DNA of 33,961 bases from an uncultured Clostridia bacterium (GCA_944384895.1 CALWVB010000022.1:1-33961); one strand, 5' to 3'. Counted from the stretch's first letter, positions 8,493-19,630 are shown. Numbers and translations: made by a program. Notes: generated from the letters alone by a model not told the origin.

Positions 8493-10058
8493 TTATTTAG
8501 CATATTCAATAGCACGGCTTTCACGGATAACATGAACTTTAATTTGTCCTGGATAATCCATACTGCCTTCAATTTGTTTAACAATATCACGTGCTAGAAG
8601 TACCATAGCGTCATCATTGATAATTTCAGGTTTAATCATTATACGGATTTCACGTCCAGCCTGAATAGCATAAGAACGTTCTACACCTTCAAATGAATTA
8701 GCTATTTCTTCAAGTTTTTCAAGACGTTTTATATAATTTTCAAGATTTTCACGTCTTGCGCCAGGTCTTGCAGCTGATATAGCATCTGCGGCCTGTACAA
8801 TACAAGCAACAATAGTTTTTGGTTCAACATCTCCATGATGAGCATGTATAGCATGTATAACAGCTTCGCTTTCCTTATGTTTACGTGCAACATCTACACC
8901 TAATTCAACGTGAGAACCTTCCATTTCATGGTCAAGAGCTTTACCAATATCATGAAGAAGGCCAGCTCTACGGGCTACAGTTGGATCTATGCCCAGTTCC
9001 GATGCCATAACTCCGCATAAAGAAGCGACTTCTAAAGAATGCTTTAATATATTCTGGCCATAACTTGTGCGGTAACGCAAACGGCCTAATAATTTAACAA
9101 GTTCCATATGCATACCATGTACGCCGGCTTCAATAACAGCGCGTTCGCCTTCAGCTTTAATGGTTGCATCAACTTCACGTCGTGCTTTTTCTACAGTTTC
9201 TTCTATACGTGCCGGATGAATACGGCCGTCAGAAATAAGATTTTCTAAAGCGATTCTTGCTACTTCACGCCTTACTGGTTCAAAACAAGAAAGGGTAATA
9301 GCTTCAGGTGTATCGTCTATTATAAGATCAACGCCCGTGAGAGTTTCAAGGGCGCGTATATTCCTGCCTTCACGACCAATAATACGGCCTTTCATTTCTT
9401 CATTTGGTAAAGGTACTACTGATACAGTAGCTTCTGCAACATGATCAGCAGCGCAACGCTGAATAGCCTGAGAAATAATTTCTCTTGCTTTTTTATCAGC
9501 TTCATCTTTTGTTTGCTGTTCAATATCCATAATTTTAACAGCTTTTTCATGAACAAGATCATTTTCAAGATTGCTTAATAAATATTCTTTAGCTTGTTGT
9601 GCAGTAAAACCGGAAATACGTTCAAGCATTTCCATTTGACCTTTTTTAAGAATTTCTACTTCAGCTAATTTATCATCAGCTTCTTTTAATTTTACTCCTA
9701 AATTTTCTTCCTTCTTTTCAAGATTATCTAACTTGCGGTCCATTGACTCTTCTTTTTGAGTAAGCCTTCTTTCCTGCCTTTGCAGTTCTGACCGCCTTTC
9801 ACGAATATCCTTATCAGCATCACTTCTGAGTTTATGAATTTCGTCTTTAGCTTCAAGAAGGATTTCCTTTTTTCTAGCTTCAGCGCCTTTTATGGAATCG
9901 CTTACTATACGTTTTGCCTCGGTTTCAGCAGATCCAATTGCAGCTTCTGCTACATTTTTGCGATGTTTAATACCGGCCCTAAAGGCTATTATACCGGCAA
10001 TAACAGCTCCTAATAATAATGAACCTATACACAATAATATAACGGTAGTTGTGTCCAC
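8493..10058 (-). CDS. rny: Ribonuclease Y
   Basis: A 521-residue membrane-bound endoribonuclease that starts bulk mRNA turnover. Domain order is a transmembrane helix (about 5-28), a long charged coiled coil (about 35-190, rich in Lys/Glu/Arg), a KH domain with [14 protein letters not shown] near 225, and an HD domain. The HD domain carries [10 protein letters not shown] and the metal-binding LLHDIGKA with further histidines downstream (HAIHAHHGD). Length matches the family (about 520). It starts at GTG: AGGAGGTG lies about 13 bp upstream, a little far, but no better start exists and the anchor follows at once. A strong promoter lies 250 bp upstream, leaving a long 5' leader. Confidence 0.95.
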   Translation of the reverse strand: MDTTTVILLCIGSLLLGAVIAGIIAFRAGIKHRKNVAEAAIGSAETEAKRIVSDSIKGAEARKKEILLEAKDEIHKLRSDADKDIRERRSELQRQERRLTQKEESMDRKLDNLEKKEENLGVKLKEADDKLAEVEILKKGQMEMLERISGFTAQQAKEYLLSNLENDLVHEKAVKIMDIEQQTKDEADKKAREIISQAIQRCAADHVAEATVSVVPLPNEEMKGRIIGREGRNIRALETLTGVDLIIDDTPEAITLSCFEPVRREVARIALENLISDGRIHPARIEETVEKARREVDATIKAEGERAVIEAGVHGMHMELVKLLGRLRYRTSYGQNILKHSLEVASLCGVMASELGIDPTVARRAGLLHDIGKALDHEMEGSHVELGVDVARKHKESEAVIHAIHAHHGDVEPKTIVACIVQAADAISAARPGARRENLENYIKRLEKLEEIANSFEGVERSYAIQAGREIRIMIKPEIINDDAMVLLARDIVKQIEGSMDYPGQIKVHVIRESRAIEYAK

Positions 10059-10306
10059 TATTTTAATCGCACCTCCTCTTATTTGGTTTATTTCTAATCA
10101 AAAACATAATAAGAGTAATGCCAATTAATACTCCAACTTTGTATGCTTATTCAATTTTCAATTAATAAAACTTATAACTTAATATTTATATTTTATAAAA
10201 TTATATTAAAAATAAGGATATAAATCTATATAAGAATACGCTGTTTTGCGAATCAATCAGAATTACCCTTTTTAGTGTATACACATAAGAACACACTTTA
10301 ATTAAT

Positions 10307-10335
10307 ATTTTACGTCTTTCAATAGCCTATGTCAA
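10307..10335 (-). promoter_or_regulatory. Sigma-A promoter of rny
   Basis: Minus strand TTGACA (10335-10330), a 17-bp spacer and TAAAAT (10312-10307). Transcription from here gives a leader of about 240 nt before the GTG start. The leader contains the palindrome GTGTATACAC near 10277, but I see no recognisable riboswitch. Confidence 0.75.
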
Positions 10336-10398
10336 GGTATTTTATGCAATTACGTTAAAATTTTCCCATTTTATACCTTTTGTATTATTTAACATAAT

Positions 10399-10427
10399 TT
10401 GCCATTATTTACTTTTTCTGGTATAAT
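10399..10427 (+). promoter_or_regulatory. Promoter of the DUF815 ATPase gene
   Basis: TTGCCA (10399-10404), a 17-bp spacer and TATAAT (10422-10427) with an upstream TGG, making a consensus extended -10 promoter. Confidence 0.8.
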
Positions 10428-10470
10428 CTTTTTTAATATTTATGCACAGTTTAAAGGATGTAATACTGAT

Positions 10471-11658
10471 ATGAAAAATTTTGATATGCTCGTAATAAAA
10501 ATACATTCTCTTGTTATTTTTAGAAATTTGCTTAATGATAATATAATAAAAAAATTAATTAAGCTTATTAAAATTGATAACAATGATCTTGAATTATTTG
10601 TAGATACATATGCTGATTTTTGTTCAGCTTTATTTAATTATAATAATAATCTTAGCGATTATATATTAAATTTAATATTGGAAGATGATAATTTCTTTGT
10701 TAAAAATTATTGTAAAGATGAATTTCCATCAAGTGAAAATCAAAAGATGCTTATGAATGAACTGGATATATTGCATGATCTCAGCCTTATCTCAAGTGAT
10801 ATGGTATGTTATGGCTGTGAATATGAAGGATATCTTCCACAATGGGAAATTTCAGGTTATGATTTTCAGGCTTTATATTTTGAAAGAATTAAAAATATTG
10901 ATAAACATGGATATGGTATTTTTGCTAAATATCATATATTTACTATTGATAACAGTAATATTATCCCAGTAAAAAACCCAGAAAAGATTTTATTGTCTGA
11001 TTTAAAGGGATATAATATGCAAAGGCAGCCTGTTATTGATAATACAATTGCATTATTAAATAATAAAAAAGCAGAAAATATACTGCTATACGGCGATGCT
11101 GGAACAGGTAAATCAGCTACAGTAAAGGCTGTTGCAAATGAATATAAGGATAAAGGGCTGCGGTTAATAGAAATAAAAAAGAATCAGCTATATCAAATCC
11201 CTGTTATAGTTGAAAAATTATATAATAATCCGCTTAAATTTATATTTTTTATAGACGACTTAAGTTTTCAAAACAGTGATGATGATTTTGCAGCGCTGAA
11301 AGCTATTCTTGAAGGTTCGGTATCTGCGCCAGCTGATAATATAGTAATTTATGCTACTAGTAACCGCAGACACATTATAAAGGAAACATTTTCTGACCGT
11401 GATGGAGATGATATACATAGAAGGGATACTATGGAGGAAATTTCTTCTTTAAGTGATCGTTTCGGTATAGTTATAACGTTTTCAAGGCCGGAGAAAAAAC
11501 AATATACCCAGATAGTATCCGAATTAGCACAGCAATATGGCATTAATATGAATATCGATGAGCTTATAATACAAGCGGAGGCTTATGCAATACGTAAGGG
11601 TGGACGTACTCCAAGGGCAGCTAAACAATTTATACAAATGTTAAAAGCTAAACAATAA
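10471..11658 (+). CDS. DUF815-family AAA ATPase
   Basis: A 395-residue protein of the DUF815 ATP-binding family. The first 180 residues are a poorly conserved, Asn/Asp/Leu-rich helical region. The C-terminal half is an AAA core with Walker A GDAGTGKS, Walker B FFIDDLSF, a sensor-1-like ATSNRRH and an arginine-rich SDRDGDDIHRRD segment followed by LSDRFGI. Family members are widespread but without an established biochemical role; a chaperone-like or helicase-loader-like action is possible. The ATG at 10471 follows AAAGGATG. An earlier in-frame ATG lies within the promoter and is unlikely. It is transcribed divergently from rny and has a terminator about 250 bp downstream. Confidence 0.88.
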   Translation: MKNFDMLVIKIHSLVIFRNLLNDNIIKKLIKLIKIDNNDLELFVDTYADFCSALFNYNNNLSDYILNLILEDDNFFVKNYCKDEFPSSENQKMLMNELDILHDLSLISSDMVCYGCEYEGYLPQWEISGYDFQALYFERIKNIDKHGYGIFAKYHIFTIDNSNIIPVKNPEKILLSDLKGYNMQRQPVIDNTIALLNNKKAENILLYGDAGTGKSATVKAVANEYKDKGLRLIEIKKNQLYQIPVIVEKLYNNPLKFIFFIDDLSFQNSDDDFAALKAILEGSVSAPADNIVIYATSNRRHIIKETFSDRDGDDIHRRDTMEEISSLSDRFGIVITFSRPEKKQYTQIVSELAQQYGINMNIDELIIQAEAYAIRKGGRTPRAAKQFIQMLKAKQ

Positions 11659-11672
11659 CTAGTATTACGGCA

Positions 11673-11768
11673 GAGCAGTGAGTATATGATAATTCTGAAA
11701 GGTATTGTACCGTCACACAAGCTAAAAAACATGAATTTACGCCGCTTGCATTATCTGACCTACTGCTC
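11673..11768 (+). other. Possible three-way-junction RNA 3' of the ATPase gene
   Basis: In the 250-bp gap before the terminator, GAGCAGT (11673-11679) can pair with ACTGCTC (11762-11768), enclosing hairpins GGTA/TACC (11701-11711) and CAAGC/GCTTG (about 11718-11749). This resembles a small three-way junction, but the helices are short and may be chance. I match it to no known RNA. The rest of 11769-11911 shows nothing recognisable. Confidence 0.2.
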
Positions 11769-11911
11769 ATAAAGAAACTTTTGCGCATAGAATCAAGGCA
11801 ATTTTATTTATTAGCCTTTTGATAATGATTTGTTTTGCTAATTTCTTTAAGCTAAAGCTTTTTGACTTTTTTCAGCAGAGCCTGGGGAGAGTTATTTCTC
11901 TTAAGAATGCT

Positions 11912-11966
11912 AATAATAAAACAGTGTATGGAGTATAATTATTTCTCCATACACTGTTTTATTATT
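11912..11966. terminator. Bidirectional terminator between the ATPase and IS/ilvD
   Basis: A perfect 22-bp inverted repeat (11912-11933 with 11945-11966) around an 11-nt loop. The GC part is CAGTGTATGGAG, flanked inside the stem by AAAA/TTTT, so a T-rich tail is produced in both directions. It serves the ATPase gene rightward and would have been the ilvD terminator before the IS200 element inserted between. Confidence 0.85.
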
Positions 11967-12009
11967 ATCCCCTTTAGGGAGTAAAGCGACGAAGGAGCGA
12001 AAAAGAAAA

Positions 12010-12710
12010 CCACCCGCTATGCGGGAGGGAAATAAAAGTTTATACCAAAAAATCACCAATCAAGTACAATAAGGGTGTTCAGGCCTATTGTACAAAGAAA
12101 GGTGATTTTAATGGCAAATCAAACAAATAGTCTGTCGCATACAAAGTGGATGTGCAAATATCACATCGTCATAGTACCCAAATATAGAAGAAAAATTATC
12201 TATAACCAATACAGAGCAAGCTTACGAGAAATAATAAGACTGCTTTGCAAATACAAGGGAGTAGAAATTATAGAGGGGCATATGATGCCGGATCACGTAC
12301 ACTTGCTTTTAAGTATACCACCAAAGCAAAGTGTGTCAAGCTTCATGGGGTATTAAAAAGGGAAAAGCGCACTGATAATGTTTGACAAACATGCAAACCT
12401 GAAATACAAGTATGGGAAGAGGCACTTCTGGGGAGAAGGCTATTATGTAAGTACGGTAGGGCTCAATGAAGCAACGATAAAGAAATACATAGAAGACCAG
12501 GAGAAGCACGACATGGCATTAGACAAACTCAGTGTAAAGGAATACGAAGACCCTTTTAAGGGTAGCAGGTAATACGAACGCCCTTTAAGGGGCACGCAAA
12601 AGAGGCAAAGGCAATAGGCTTGAACACATGTGAAAGCCAGCGCCTTGAGACGCTGGCCGGTAACATGGGCTTATAGCCCTTGTTCATACCACCCGTCAAA
12701 CGGGGGGTTA
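12010..12710 (+). mobile_element. IS200-type insertion sequence
   Basis: About 700 bp, the usual IS200 size. Both ends carry the subterminal hairpins these single-strand transposons use: ACCACCCG-CTATG-CGGG at the left (12010-12030) and ACCACCCG-TCAAA-CGGG at the right (12688-12710). A second inverted repeat GTACAATA/TATTGTAC (12064-12093) lies in the transposase leader, where IS200 elements control their translation. Further hairpins (GCCAGCG/CGCTGGC, GGGCTTATAGCCC) precede the right end. There is no tnpB. The right end stops about 4 bp before the ilvD stop codon. Exact boundaries are uncertain by several bases. Confidence 0.85.
12111..12572 (+). pseudogene. tnpA: IS200-type Y1 transposase with internal stop
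   Basis: Starts at ATG 12111 (MANQTNSLSHTKWMCKYH) after AAAGGTGATTTT. The HUH metal motif is present in MPDHVHLLLSIPP. At 12354-12356 a TAA replaces the leucine codon expected in SSFMGY-L-KGKSAL. The frame then continues unbroken (KGKSALIMFDKHANLKYKYG ...) to a normal C-terminus at 12572. The catalytic tyrosine, in KKYIEDQEKHD, lies after the stop, so the truncated product cannot work. A single base change (TTA to TAA) explains it, which suggests recent inactivation; the full-length intact protein would be 153 residues. A sequencing error is also possible. Confidence 0.88.
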
Positions 12711-12714
12711 TGAT

Positions 12715-14382
12715 TTATTTCATTACAGCACCAGAACTTGCAGAACTAACTAGCCTTGAATACCGTGAAAGCCAACCGGTTTTAATATTAGGTTCGCGTA
12801 AAATTAGATTTTTTCGACGTTCATCCAGTTGTTCATCAGTAAGCTTAACATTAATACTATTATTAGGTATATCAATCTCAATAATATCGCCTTCATTGAT
12901 TAAAGCAATATTTCCGCCGGATGCCGCTTCCGGACAAACATGTCCGATAGCCGCGCCGCGTGATGCGCCGCTAAAACGTCCGTCAGTAATAAGAGCGACG
13001 TCTTTATCTAGTTCCATACCAGCTAAAGCTGAAGTTGGATTGAGCATTTCACGCATACCAGGACCGCCTTTAGGACCTTCATAACGAATTACAACAACAT
13101 CACCTTTATGAATATTACTGTTATATATAGCATTGATAGCGTCTTCTTCGCAGTCAAATACTCTTGCAGGTCCGGAATGTGTTAACATTTCAGCAGCTAC
13201 AGCAGAACGTTTTACTACGCATCCATCCTGAGCGATATTTCCCCATAAAACAGCGATACCGCCGGTTTTACTATATGGATTTTCTATCGAACGTATGACG
13301 TTTGTATTACGATTTACAGCATTTTTTATATTTTCAGCTACAGTATTACCTGTTACAGTCATAAGAGAAGTATCAATTAAATTATCTTTAGCCAACTCAG
13401 CCATAACAGCTTTTATGCCGCCTGCATTGTCAAGATCCTGAATATGAGTAGGACCGGCAGGAGCCAGATGGCATAAATTTGGTGTTTTTGAACTTAATTT
13501 ATTAATTATATCAAGATTAAGTTCAATGCCAGCTTCATTTGCAATAGCAAGCAGATGAAGTACGCTGTTTGTACTGCATCCTAAAGCCATATCAACAGTA
13601 AGGGCATTACGAATGGACTTTTCATTAATAATCTGTCTTGTTGTGATATTATCTTTAATAAGCTGCATAATTTGCATACCAGCTTTTTTTGCAAGCTGTA
13701 TTCTTGCACTTTTTACAGCAGGGATTGTACCGTTTCCAGGTAAAGCAATACCTATAGCTTCACTTAAACAGTTCATACTGTTAGCTGTATACATACCAGC
13801 ACAGGAACCGCAGCCTGGACAAGCATTTTTTGTAATAAAATCAAGCTTGTTATCGTCAATTATACCAGCTTTCCGCGCGCCTACCGCTTCAAACATACTG
13901 GAAAGGCTGATTTCTTCATTTTCACTATTTATACCAGCCATCATAGGGCCGCCGCTGCATACAATAGCAGGGATATTAAGTCTTGCTGCCGCCATAATCA
14001 TACCTGGTACGATTTTATCACAGTTTGGTACTAATACAAGGCCGTCAAAACAATGAGCCATAGCCATAGTTTCAACTGAATCAGCTATTAATTCACGGGA
14101 TGCAAGTGAATATTTCATACCAATATGCCCCATAGCAATACCGTCGCATACGCCTATAGATGGTATTAAAATAGGAGTACCGCCAGCCATCCTAACACCA
14201 TCTTTTACCGCCTGGGCAATTTTATCAAGATGAATATGACCAGGGACAATTTCACTATAGGCAGATACAACACCGATGAGTGGACGGGATAATTCTTCAT
14301 CAGTATAACCGCAGGCATAAAAGAGGGAACGATTTGGTGCACGTTCTACACCTTTTGTAACATTATCGCTTCTAAGCTGCAT
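12715..14382 (-). CDS. ilvD: Dihydroxy-acid dehydratase
   Basis: A 555-residue iron-sulfur enzyme that dehydrates 2,3-dihydroxy-isovalerate and 2,3-dihydroxy-3-methylvalerate, the step after IlvC in valine and isoleucine synthesis. Cluster cysteines are seen in [12 protein letters not shown] and in [19 protein letters not shown]. Other family signatures are [21 protein letters not shown] and [13 protein letters not shown] near the C-terminus. The start [11 protein letters not shown] follows GGAGGCTGATAAAA; an in-frame ATG 45 bp upstream adds non-family residues. The gene is separated from ilvC by 1.4 kb of repeats and element CLE5. Whether it is read from the T-box promoter or has its own is unclear; I see no strong promoter in 14383-14693. 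Confidence 0.96.
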   Translation of the reverse strand: MQLRSDNVTKGVERAPNRSLFYACGYTDEELSRPLIGVVSAYSEIVPGHIHLDKIAQAVKDGVRMAGGTPILIPSIGVCDGIAMGHIGMKYSLASRELIADSVETMAMAHCFDGLVLVPNCDKIVPGMIMAAARLNIPAIVCSGGPMMAGINSENEEISLSSMFEAVGARKAGIIDDNKLDFITKNACPGCGSCAGMYTANSMNCLSEAIGIALPGNGTIPAVKSARIQLAKKAGMQIMQLIKDNITTRQIINEKSIRNALTVDMALGCSTNSVLHLLAIANEAGIELNLDIINKLSSKTPNLCHLAPAGPTHIQDLDNAGGIKAVMAELAKDNLIDTSLMTVTGNTVAENIKNAVNRNTNVIRSIENPYSKTGGIAVLWGNIAQDGCVVKRSAVAAEMLTHSGPARVFDCEEDAINAIYNSNIHKGDVVVIRYEGPKGGPGMREMLNPTSALAGMELDKDVALITDGRFSGASRGAAIGHVCPEAASGGNIALINEGDIIEIDIPNNSINVKLTDEQLDERRKNLILREPNIKTGWLSRYSRLVSSASSGAVMK

Positions 14383-14693
14383 TTTTATCAGCCTCCTTTT
14401 TATCAAATATAAACATTCAGTAGGCATAGAAAATTATTGTATTATTATAAAACAATATTAATAAAAGAGTGGTATTTAAAACTAAAAAAGCAGAATTGCT
14501 TTACAATATGGTTTAATATGTGCAGATAATATTATTATTTTTGATTAAATAAAAGGTTACAGAAGAATAACTAATAATTTATAATGTTATAACTTTTGTA
14601 TTGGTATATATAAAGGGAAACTAAATAATAAAATCAAAAAAACTGTATAACAAATATAAATAAAGCACAGAAAGCTGAAAGGTTCCGCTGATA
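14383..14693. other. AT-rich gap upstream of ilvD
   Basis: About 310 bp with no gene. A TATAAT-like box occurs on the minus strand near 14438, without a convincing -35. A weak hairpin AAAGCA/TGCTTT lies near 14489. Nothing else is recognised. Confidence 0.5.
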
Positions 14694-14831
14694 GGGGGGC
14701 GCCTGCGCAGCGCATCTCTTAGATGCGCTCGATGCAAAAATACAGTATTCAGAAAATATAAGGTTATATTAATATAAGTGTATTTTTGCATATTGCAACC
14801 ATATAAAATATGGTTGCGCGCAGGCGCCCCC
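14694..14831 (+). repeat. Cloverleaf palindromic element CLE5 (short form)
   Basis: 138 bp. Outer stem GGGGGGCGCCTGCG with CGCAGGCGCCCCC. First hairpin AGCGCATC/GATGCGCT with a TCTTA-type loop. The inner arm TGCAAAAATACA/TGTATTTTTGCA differs from the ATAAT form on both strands. Last hairpin GCAACCATAT/ATATGGTTGC. Its inner arm is about 35 bp shorter than in CLE1 and closely resembles that of CLE7. It lies between ilvC and ilvD. Confidence 0.9.
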
Positions 14832-14984
14832 ACTTCTAAGGGTAACGTATCCGAAGATGTTTTTACTTTGATTATTTATGGTTGAATATTGTGTAATTTA
14901 GATGAGTTTTGAATATTTAATTTTCAATTTCTACTGCTCCCGCAAAAGTGATATAAAGATGAGATGTTATATCTAATAAATCTA

Positions 14985-15776
14985 CTGGACAGTAGGAATA
15001 TTATCTTTACAAAGGTAGACACCCTAAATTACGGCAGGGCTTGCGCACAGGGTAAACCGGCAAAGATAAGGAAATTACCGGGCGGCAGGGATGTTATTCT
15101 TGCCAAAGTATACACCGCGATTTGCAGCGCGGCTTCGCGCATCGGAATAGGATAAAGAAGTAAACCAATCGGGCGGCAGGGATGTTATTCTTGCCAAAGT
15201 ATACACCGCGATTTGCTACGCGGCTTCCGTGCATAGGAATAGGATGAAGAAGTAAACGTACCGGGTGGTAGGATGATATCATCGCAAGGGTACACACCAC
15301 GATTTGCAGCGCGACTTCGTGTATAGGAACCGGATAATAAAGTAAACCAATCGGGTGATATGGATGCTGTTCTCGCCAAAGTACACACCACGATTTGCTA
15401 CACGGCTTCGTGTATAGGAACCGGATAATAAAGTAAACCTACCGGACGCAGGAATGATATCCTTGCAAGGGTACACACCGCGATTTGCAGCGCGGCTTCG
15501 CGCATCGGAATAGGATAAAGAAGTAAACCTACCGGGCGGCAGGGATGATATCCTCGCAAGGGTACACACCACGATTTGCTACGCGGATTCGTGTATAGGA
15601 ACCGGATAATAAAGTAAACCAATCGGGTGATATGGATGCTATTCTTGCCAAAGTAAACACCACGATTTGCTACGCGGCTTCGCGCATCGGAATAGGATAA
15701 AGAAGTAAACCAATCGGGTGATATGGATGCTATTCTTGCCAAAGTAAACACCACGATTTGCAGCGCGGCTTTCGCG

Positions 15777-15779
<3 letters not shown>
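14985..15779. repeat. Tandem array of 91-bp repeats 3' of ilvC
   Basis: The marker CGATTTGC recurs at 15118, 15209, 15300, 15391, 15481, 15572, 15663 and 15754, spaced 91 bp except for one spacing of 90. A more divergent unit precedes them from about 14985. Each unit can form a hairpin such as GCGCG-GCTT-CGCGC, changed to TACACG-GCTT-CGTGTA with both arms altered, and a second around GGCAG...TTGCC. Two unit types (CGCGCATCGGAATAGGATAAAG and CGTGTATAGGAACCGGATAATAAAG in their middle parts) alternate irregularly. The array is GC-richer than its surroundings. Its right edge includes the ilvC stop codon. The period is not a multiple of three and reading frames across it keep shifting, so I do not regard it as coding. 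Confidence 0.93.
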
Positions 15780-16981
<1,202 letters not shown>

Positions 16982-17060
16982 ACTGTTAATACGGTTGCCA
17001 AATTGATTTTTTATTGGTTAAAGTTTAAATAAAGACTCTAAAGAAATAATTTTTATAAGT

Positions 17061-17543
17061 TTATCTGGCTAAAGCTGTAATACCTGTACGGCACATTTCT
17101 ATAATATCATATTGCTGTAATACAGTTAAAAACGCATCTATTTTATTTGGTATGCCAGTCAATTCTACTACCATGGAACCAACTGATAAATCAACGATAT
17201 GCGCGCCGTAAATATTAGCAACTTCATGGATAATAGAACGCATAGTCTCATCAGCGCGTATTTTGACTAATAAAAGTTCTCTGAATAAGGAAGTGTTCTC
17301 ATCAAGAGGGAAAATATCAATAGTTTCCTGCAATTTGGATGTTTGTTTCATTAATTGTTCAAGCATATCCTGATCGCAGTGCACTACTATGGTTATTCGA
17401 GAAATTTCCGCATCAGTTGTAGCTGATACAGTCAGCGAATCAATATTATATCCTCTTTGGCAGAATAAATTTGCTATTCGTGCTAATACACCGGAATGGT
17501 TTTTTACTAATACGGAAATAACATTTCTTTTAACCGGCTGCAT
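17061..17543 (-). CDS. ilvN: Acetolactate synthase small (regulatory) subunit
   Basis: A 160-residue protein with an N-terminal ACT domain (about 4-75, opening NVISVLVKNHSGVLARIANLF) and the C-terminal ALS small-subunit domain. It binds valine and adjusts the activity of IlvB. The start MQPVKRNVIS follows GGAGG about 9 bp away; the longer frame upstream would overlap the end of ilvB and is not needed. The gap to the ilvB stop is 25 bp, so the two are clearly cotranscribed and probably translated in balance. Confidence 0.95.
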   Translation of the reverse strand: MQPVKRNVISVLVKNHSGVLARIANLFCQRGYNIDSLTVSATTDAEISRITIVVHCDQDMLEQLMKQTSKLQETIDIFPLDENTSLFRELLLVKIRADETMRSIIHEVANIYGAHIVDLSVGSMVVELTGIPNKIDAFLTVLQQYDIIEMCRTGITALAR

Positions 17544-17568
17544 AAAATTTACCTCCTTTATTTTATAT

Positions 17569-19239
17569 TTAATCCCATTGTGTAATGACATCATCGATTG
17601 TACCGCCTGCTGGGATCATAGGCAATACATTTTCATCTTTATTAATAGAACAGTCTATAATACAGGGACAATTTGCGTTAAGCGCAGTATTAAATGCTTC
17701 TTTAAATTCATCAGGGCTATTAGTTCTAAAACCTTTAGCTCCAAAAGCTTCGGCGAGCTTTACATAATCAGTTTTACGATTAGGTGAAGTGGATGAAAAT
17801 CTGCTGTTATAAAATATTTTCTGCCATTGGCGAACCATACCTAATACGGTATTATTCATAATAACAGTGATTATCGGTAGATTATAGCTTACAGCAGTAC
17901 ACACTTCATTGAGATTCATATGAAAGCTTCCATCACCAGTGATATGTATAACCTTTCTTAAATCGCCAACTGCTACTTTTGCGCCTATAGCAGCGCCATA
18001 ACCAAATCCCATTGTACCAAGGCCTCCGGAAGTTAAAAATGACCTGGGTTTTGTACGGCGATAATATTGCGCTGCCCATATTTGATGTTGACCAACATCG
18101 GTTACGATTATAGCATCTTCACCAGCCATACTTGATATGGTATCCATAACCTGATGAGGTTTTAATATTTTATCAGAATCAATAGGTTTATAATCATTTT
18201 TTTGCCAAGTATTTATTTGTTCCATCCATTCAAATCTATCCTGTTGATTTATTTTAGGCAATATTTTATTTAAAAAATATTTAGCGTCGCTTACAACACT
18301 GTAATCAATATGAACATTTTTATTTATTTCACTTGCATCTATATCAACATGGATTATTTTTGCATTATTAGCAAATTTTTTAGTATTTAATGCAACTCTA
18401 TCAGAAAAACGCATACCAATTGCAATAATAAGATCAGATTTTTCCATAGCATAACCGGAAGTTAGCTGGCCATGCATACCAACCATACCCATATTAAGCG
18501 GATGATCATAGCTTAATACTCCAGTACCCATTATCGTATGGCAGGTTGGGATATTGGATTTTTCTATTAATTCTGTAAGTTCTTGTGAACTTTCAGAGGA
18601 TATTATACCACCGCCAAATAATAATACTGGACGTTTAGCATTATTAATTTCATCACTTATATTGTTGAGAATATCGTTATCAATAGAATAACTTGGATGG
18701 TCAATAATAGGCAGTTTATCAGTAAATTCACATTTAGCTGCTGTAATATCTTTAGGTATATCTACTAATACAGGACCTTTTCTTCCTGTATTAGCTATTT
18801 TAAAAGCTTCTCTTAATATATCAGCTAAATCCTCGACATGATGTACAATATAATTATGTTTTGTCACTGACATTGTAATACCAGCTATATAAACTTCTTG
18901 GAAACTATCCCTTCCGATAAGGTTAGTACTGACATTGCCGGTAATAGCAACCATAGGAACAGAATCCATATAAGCAGTGGCAATACCTGTTACAAGATTA
19001 GTAGCGCCAGGACCGGAGGTTGCTATAACAACGCCGGTTTTACCCGTAGCTCTTGCATAACCGTCGGCAGCATGCGCAGCGCCCTGTTCATGTGCGGTCA
19101 TAATATGTTTTATACGGTCACGGTTTTCATATAACGCATCATATATATTGAGTACAGCGCCTCCTGGATATCCAAAAACAGTAGTAGCTCCCTGTTCTAT
19201 TAAAACTTCTGCTAATATTTGTGCTCCTGTAAGTTTCAT
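17569..19239 (-). CDS. ilvB: Acetolactate synthase large (catalytic) subunit
   Basis: A 556-residue thiamin diphosphate enzyme condensing two pyruvates, or pyruvate with 2-oxobutyrate. Seen are the N-terminal FGYPGGAVLNIYDALY, the catalytic glutamate in HEQGAAHAADGYARATGK, the SGPGATN loop, the RDSFQE segment and the C-terminal cofactor motif GDGSFHMNLNE...MNN. The length and motifs fit the anabolic, IlvN-regulated type rather than the catabolic one. The ATG follows AAAGGAGGAAC. Expression is set by the T-box leader directly upstream. ilvN follows after 25 bp. Confidence 0.96.
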   Translation of the reverse strand: MKLTGAQILAEVLIEQGATTVFGYPGGAVLNIYDALYENRDRIKHIMTAHEQGAAHAADGYARATGKTGVVIATSGPGATNLVTGIATAYMDSVPMVAITGNVSTNLIGRDSFQEVYIAGITMSVTKHNYIVHHVEDLADILREAFKIANTGRKGPVLVDIPKDITAAKCEFTDKLPIIDHPSYSIDNDILNNISDEINNAKRPVLLFGGGIISSESSQELTELIEKSNIPTCHTIMGTGVLSYDHPLNMGMVGMHGQLTSGYAMEKSDLIIAIGMRFSDRVALNTKKFANNAKIIHVDIDASEINKNVHIDYSVVSDAKYFLNKILPKINQQDRFEWMEQINTWQKNDYKPIDSDKILKPHQVMDTISSMAGEDAIIVTDVGQHQIWAAQYYRRTKPRSFLTSGGLGTMGFGYGAAIGAKVAVGDLRKVIHITGDGSFHMNLNEVCTAVSYNLPIITVIMNNTVLGMVRQWQKIFYNSRFSSTSPNRKTDYVKLAEAFGAKGFRTNSPDEFKEAFNTALNANCPCIIDCSINKDENVLPMIPAGGTIDDVITQWD

Positions 19240-19277
19240 ATTGTTCCTCCTTTGGAATTTTATGAAAGATTATGATT

Positions 19278-19318
19278 AAAAAAGCCCTTGTCTCTTAATA
19301 TTTGTAAGAGACAAGGGC
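19278..19318 (-). terminator. T-box regulated terminator
   Basis: A 14-bp stem GCCCTTGTCTCTTA with TAAGAGACAAGGGC, followed on the minus strand by TTTTTT. It competes with the antiterminator that contains the T-box. Confidence 0.92.
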
Positions 19319-19594
19319 GAATATGCTCCTGCGGTACCACTCTAATTGCTGTTATAAAAAACAACCACTCAAATAAACGTCTGCCGGGATTTTAACCCAG
19401 TTAAACATTCAAACATTATAACGTATGTTAACCGTCCAAGCCTACGCAGATATCATACAAATACCCTTCAGTTGGCAGCTCAGGGACTACCTTCACGCAA
19501 CCGCAGTACTACCTTACACCATCCGGCAGTTCTCTTTGACATTGAATATACGCTACTCTTTCCCGTCATTGCATTATATAATTTTTATTTTGTT
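19278..19594 (-). ncRNA. T-box leader controlling ilvB
   Basis: The conserved T-box AATTAGAGTGGTACCGC is at 19347-19331 on the minus strand; its TGGT would pair with the ACCA end of uncharged tRNA. Upstream, Stem I shows AGTA on the 5' side and GAA on the 3' side of the specifier loop, closed by GGGA/TCCC. The triplet after GAA-G is GTA (19490-19488), a valine codon, so tRNA-Val is the likely sensor; an overlapping GTC also reads valine. The T-box is followed by the terminator. Low charged tRNA-Val would favour read-through into ilvB, matching the pathway product. The 5' end is set from the promoter and is approximate. Confidence 0.92.
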
Positions 19595-19601
19595 GTAGTG
19601 A

Positions 19602-19630
19602 ATTATATATCTTTTGTCATCTCGTGTCAA
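19602..19630 (-). promoter_or_regulatory. Consensus sigma-A promoter of the ilv cluster
   Basis: Minus strand TTGACA (19630-19625), a 17-bp spacer and TATAAT (19607-19602): a perfect consensus promoter. It suits a gene set controlled downstream by attenuation. Confidence 0.92.

Noticed and set aside
14621-14833. Open frame of 70 codons on the minus strand across CLE5
   Set aside because: It reads straight through the palindromic element and has no ribosome-binding site. A similar frame crosses CLE3 (3435-3644). Both are accidental.
15094-15754. Overlapping minus-strand open frames of 68-118 codons in the repeat array
   Set aside because: The repeat period is 91 bp, not a multiple of three, so every frame is read in turn. 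The frames overlap one another and lack ribosome-binding sites. They are by-products of the repeat.
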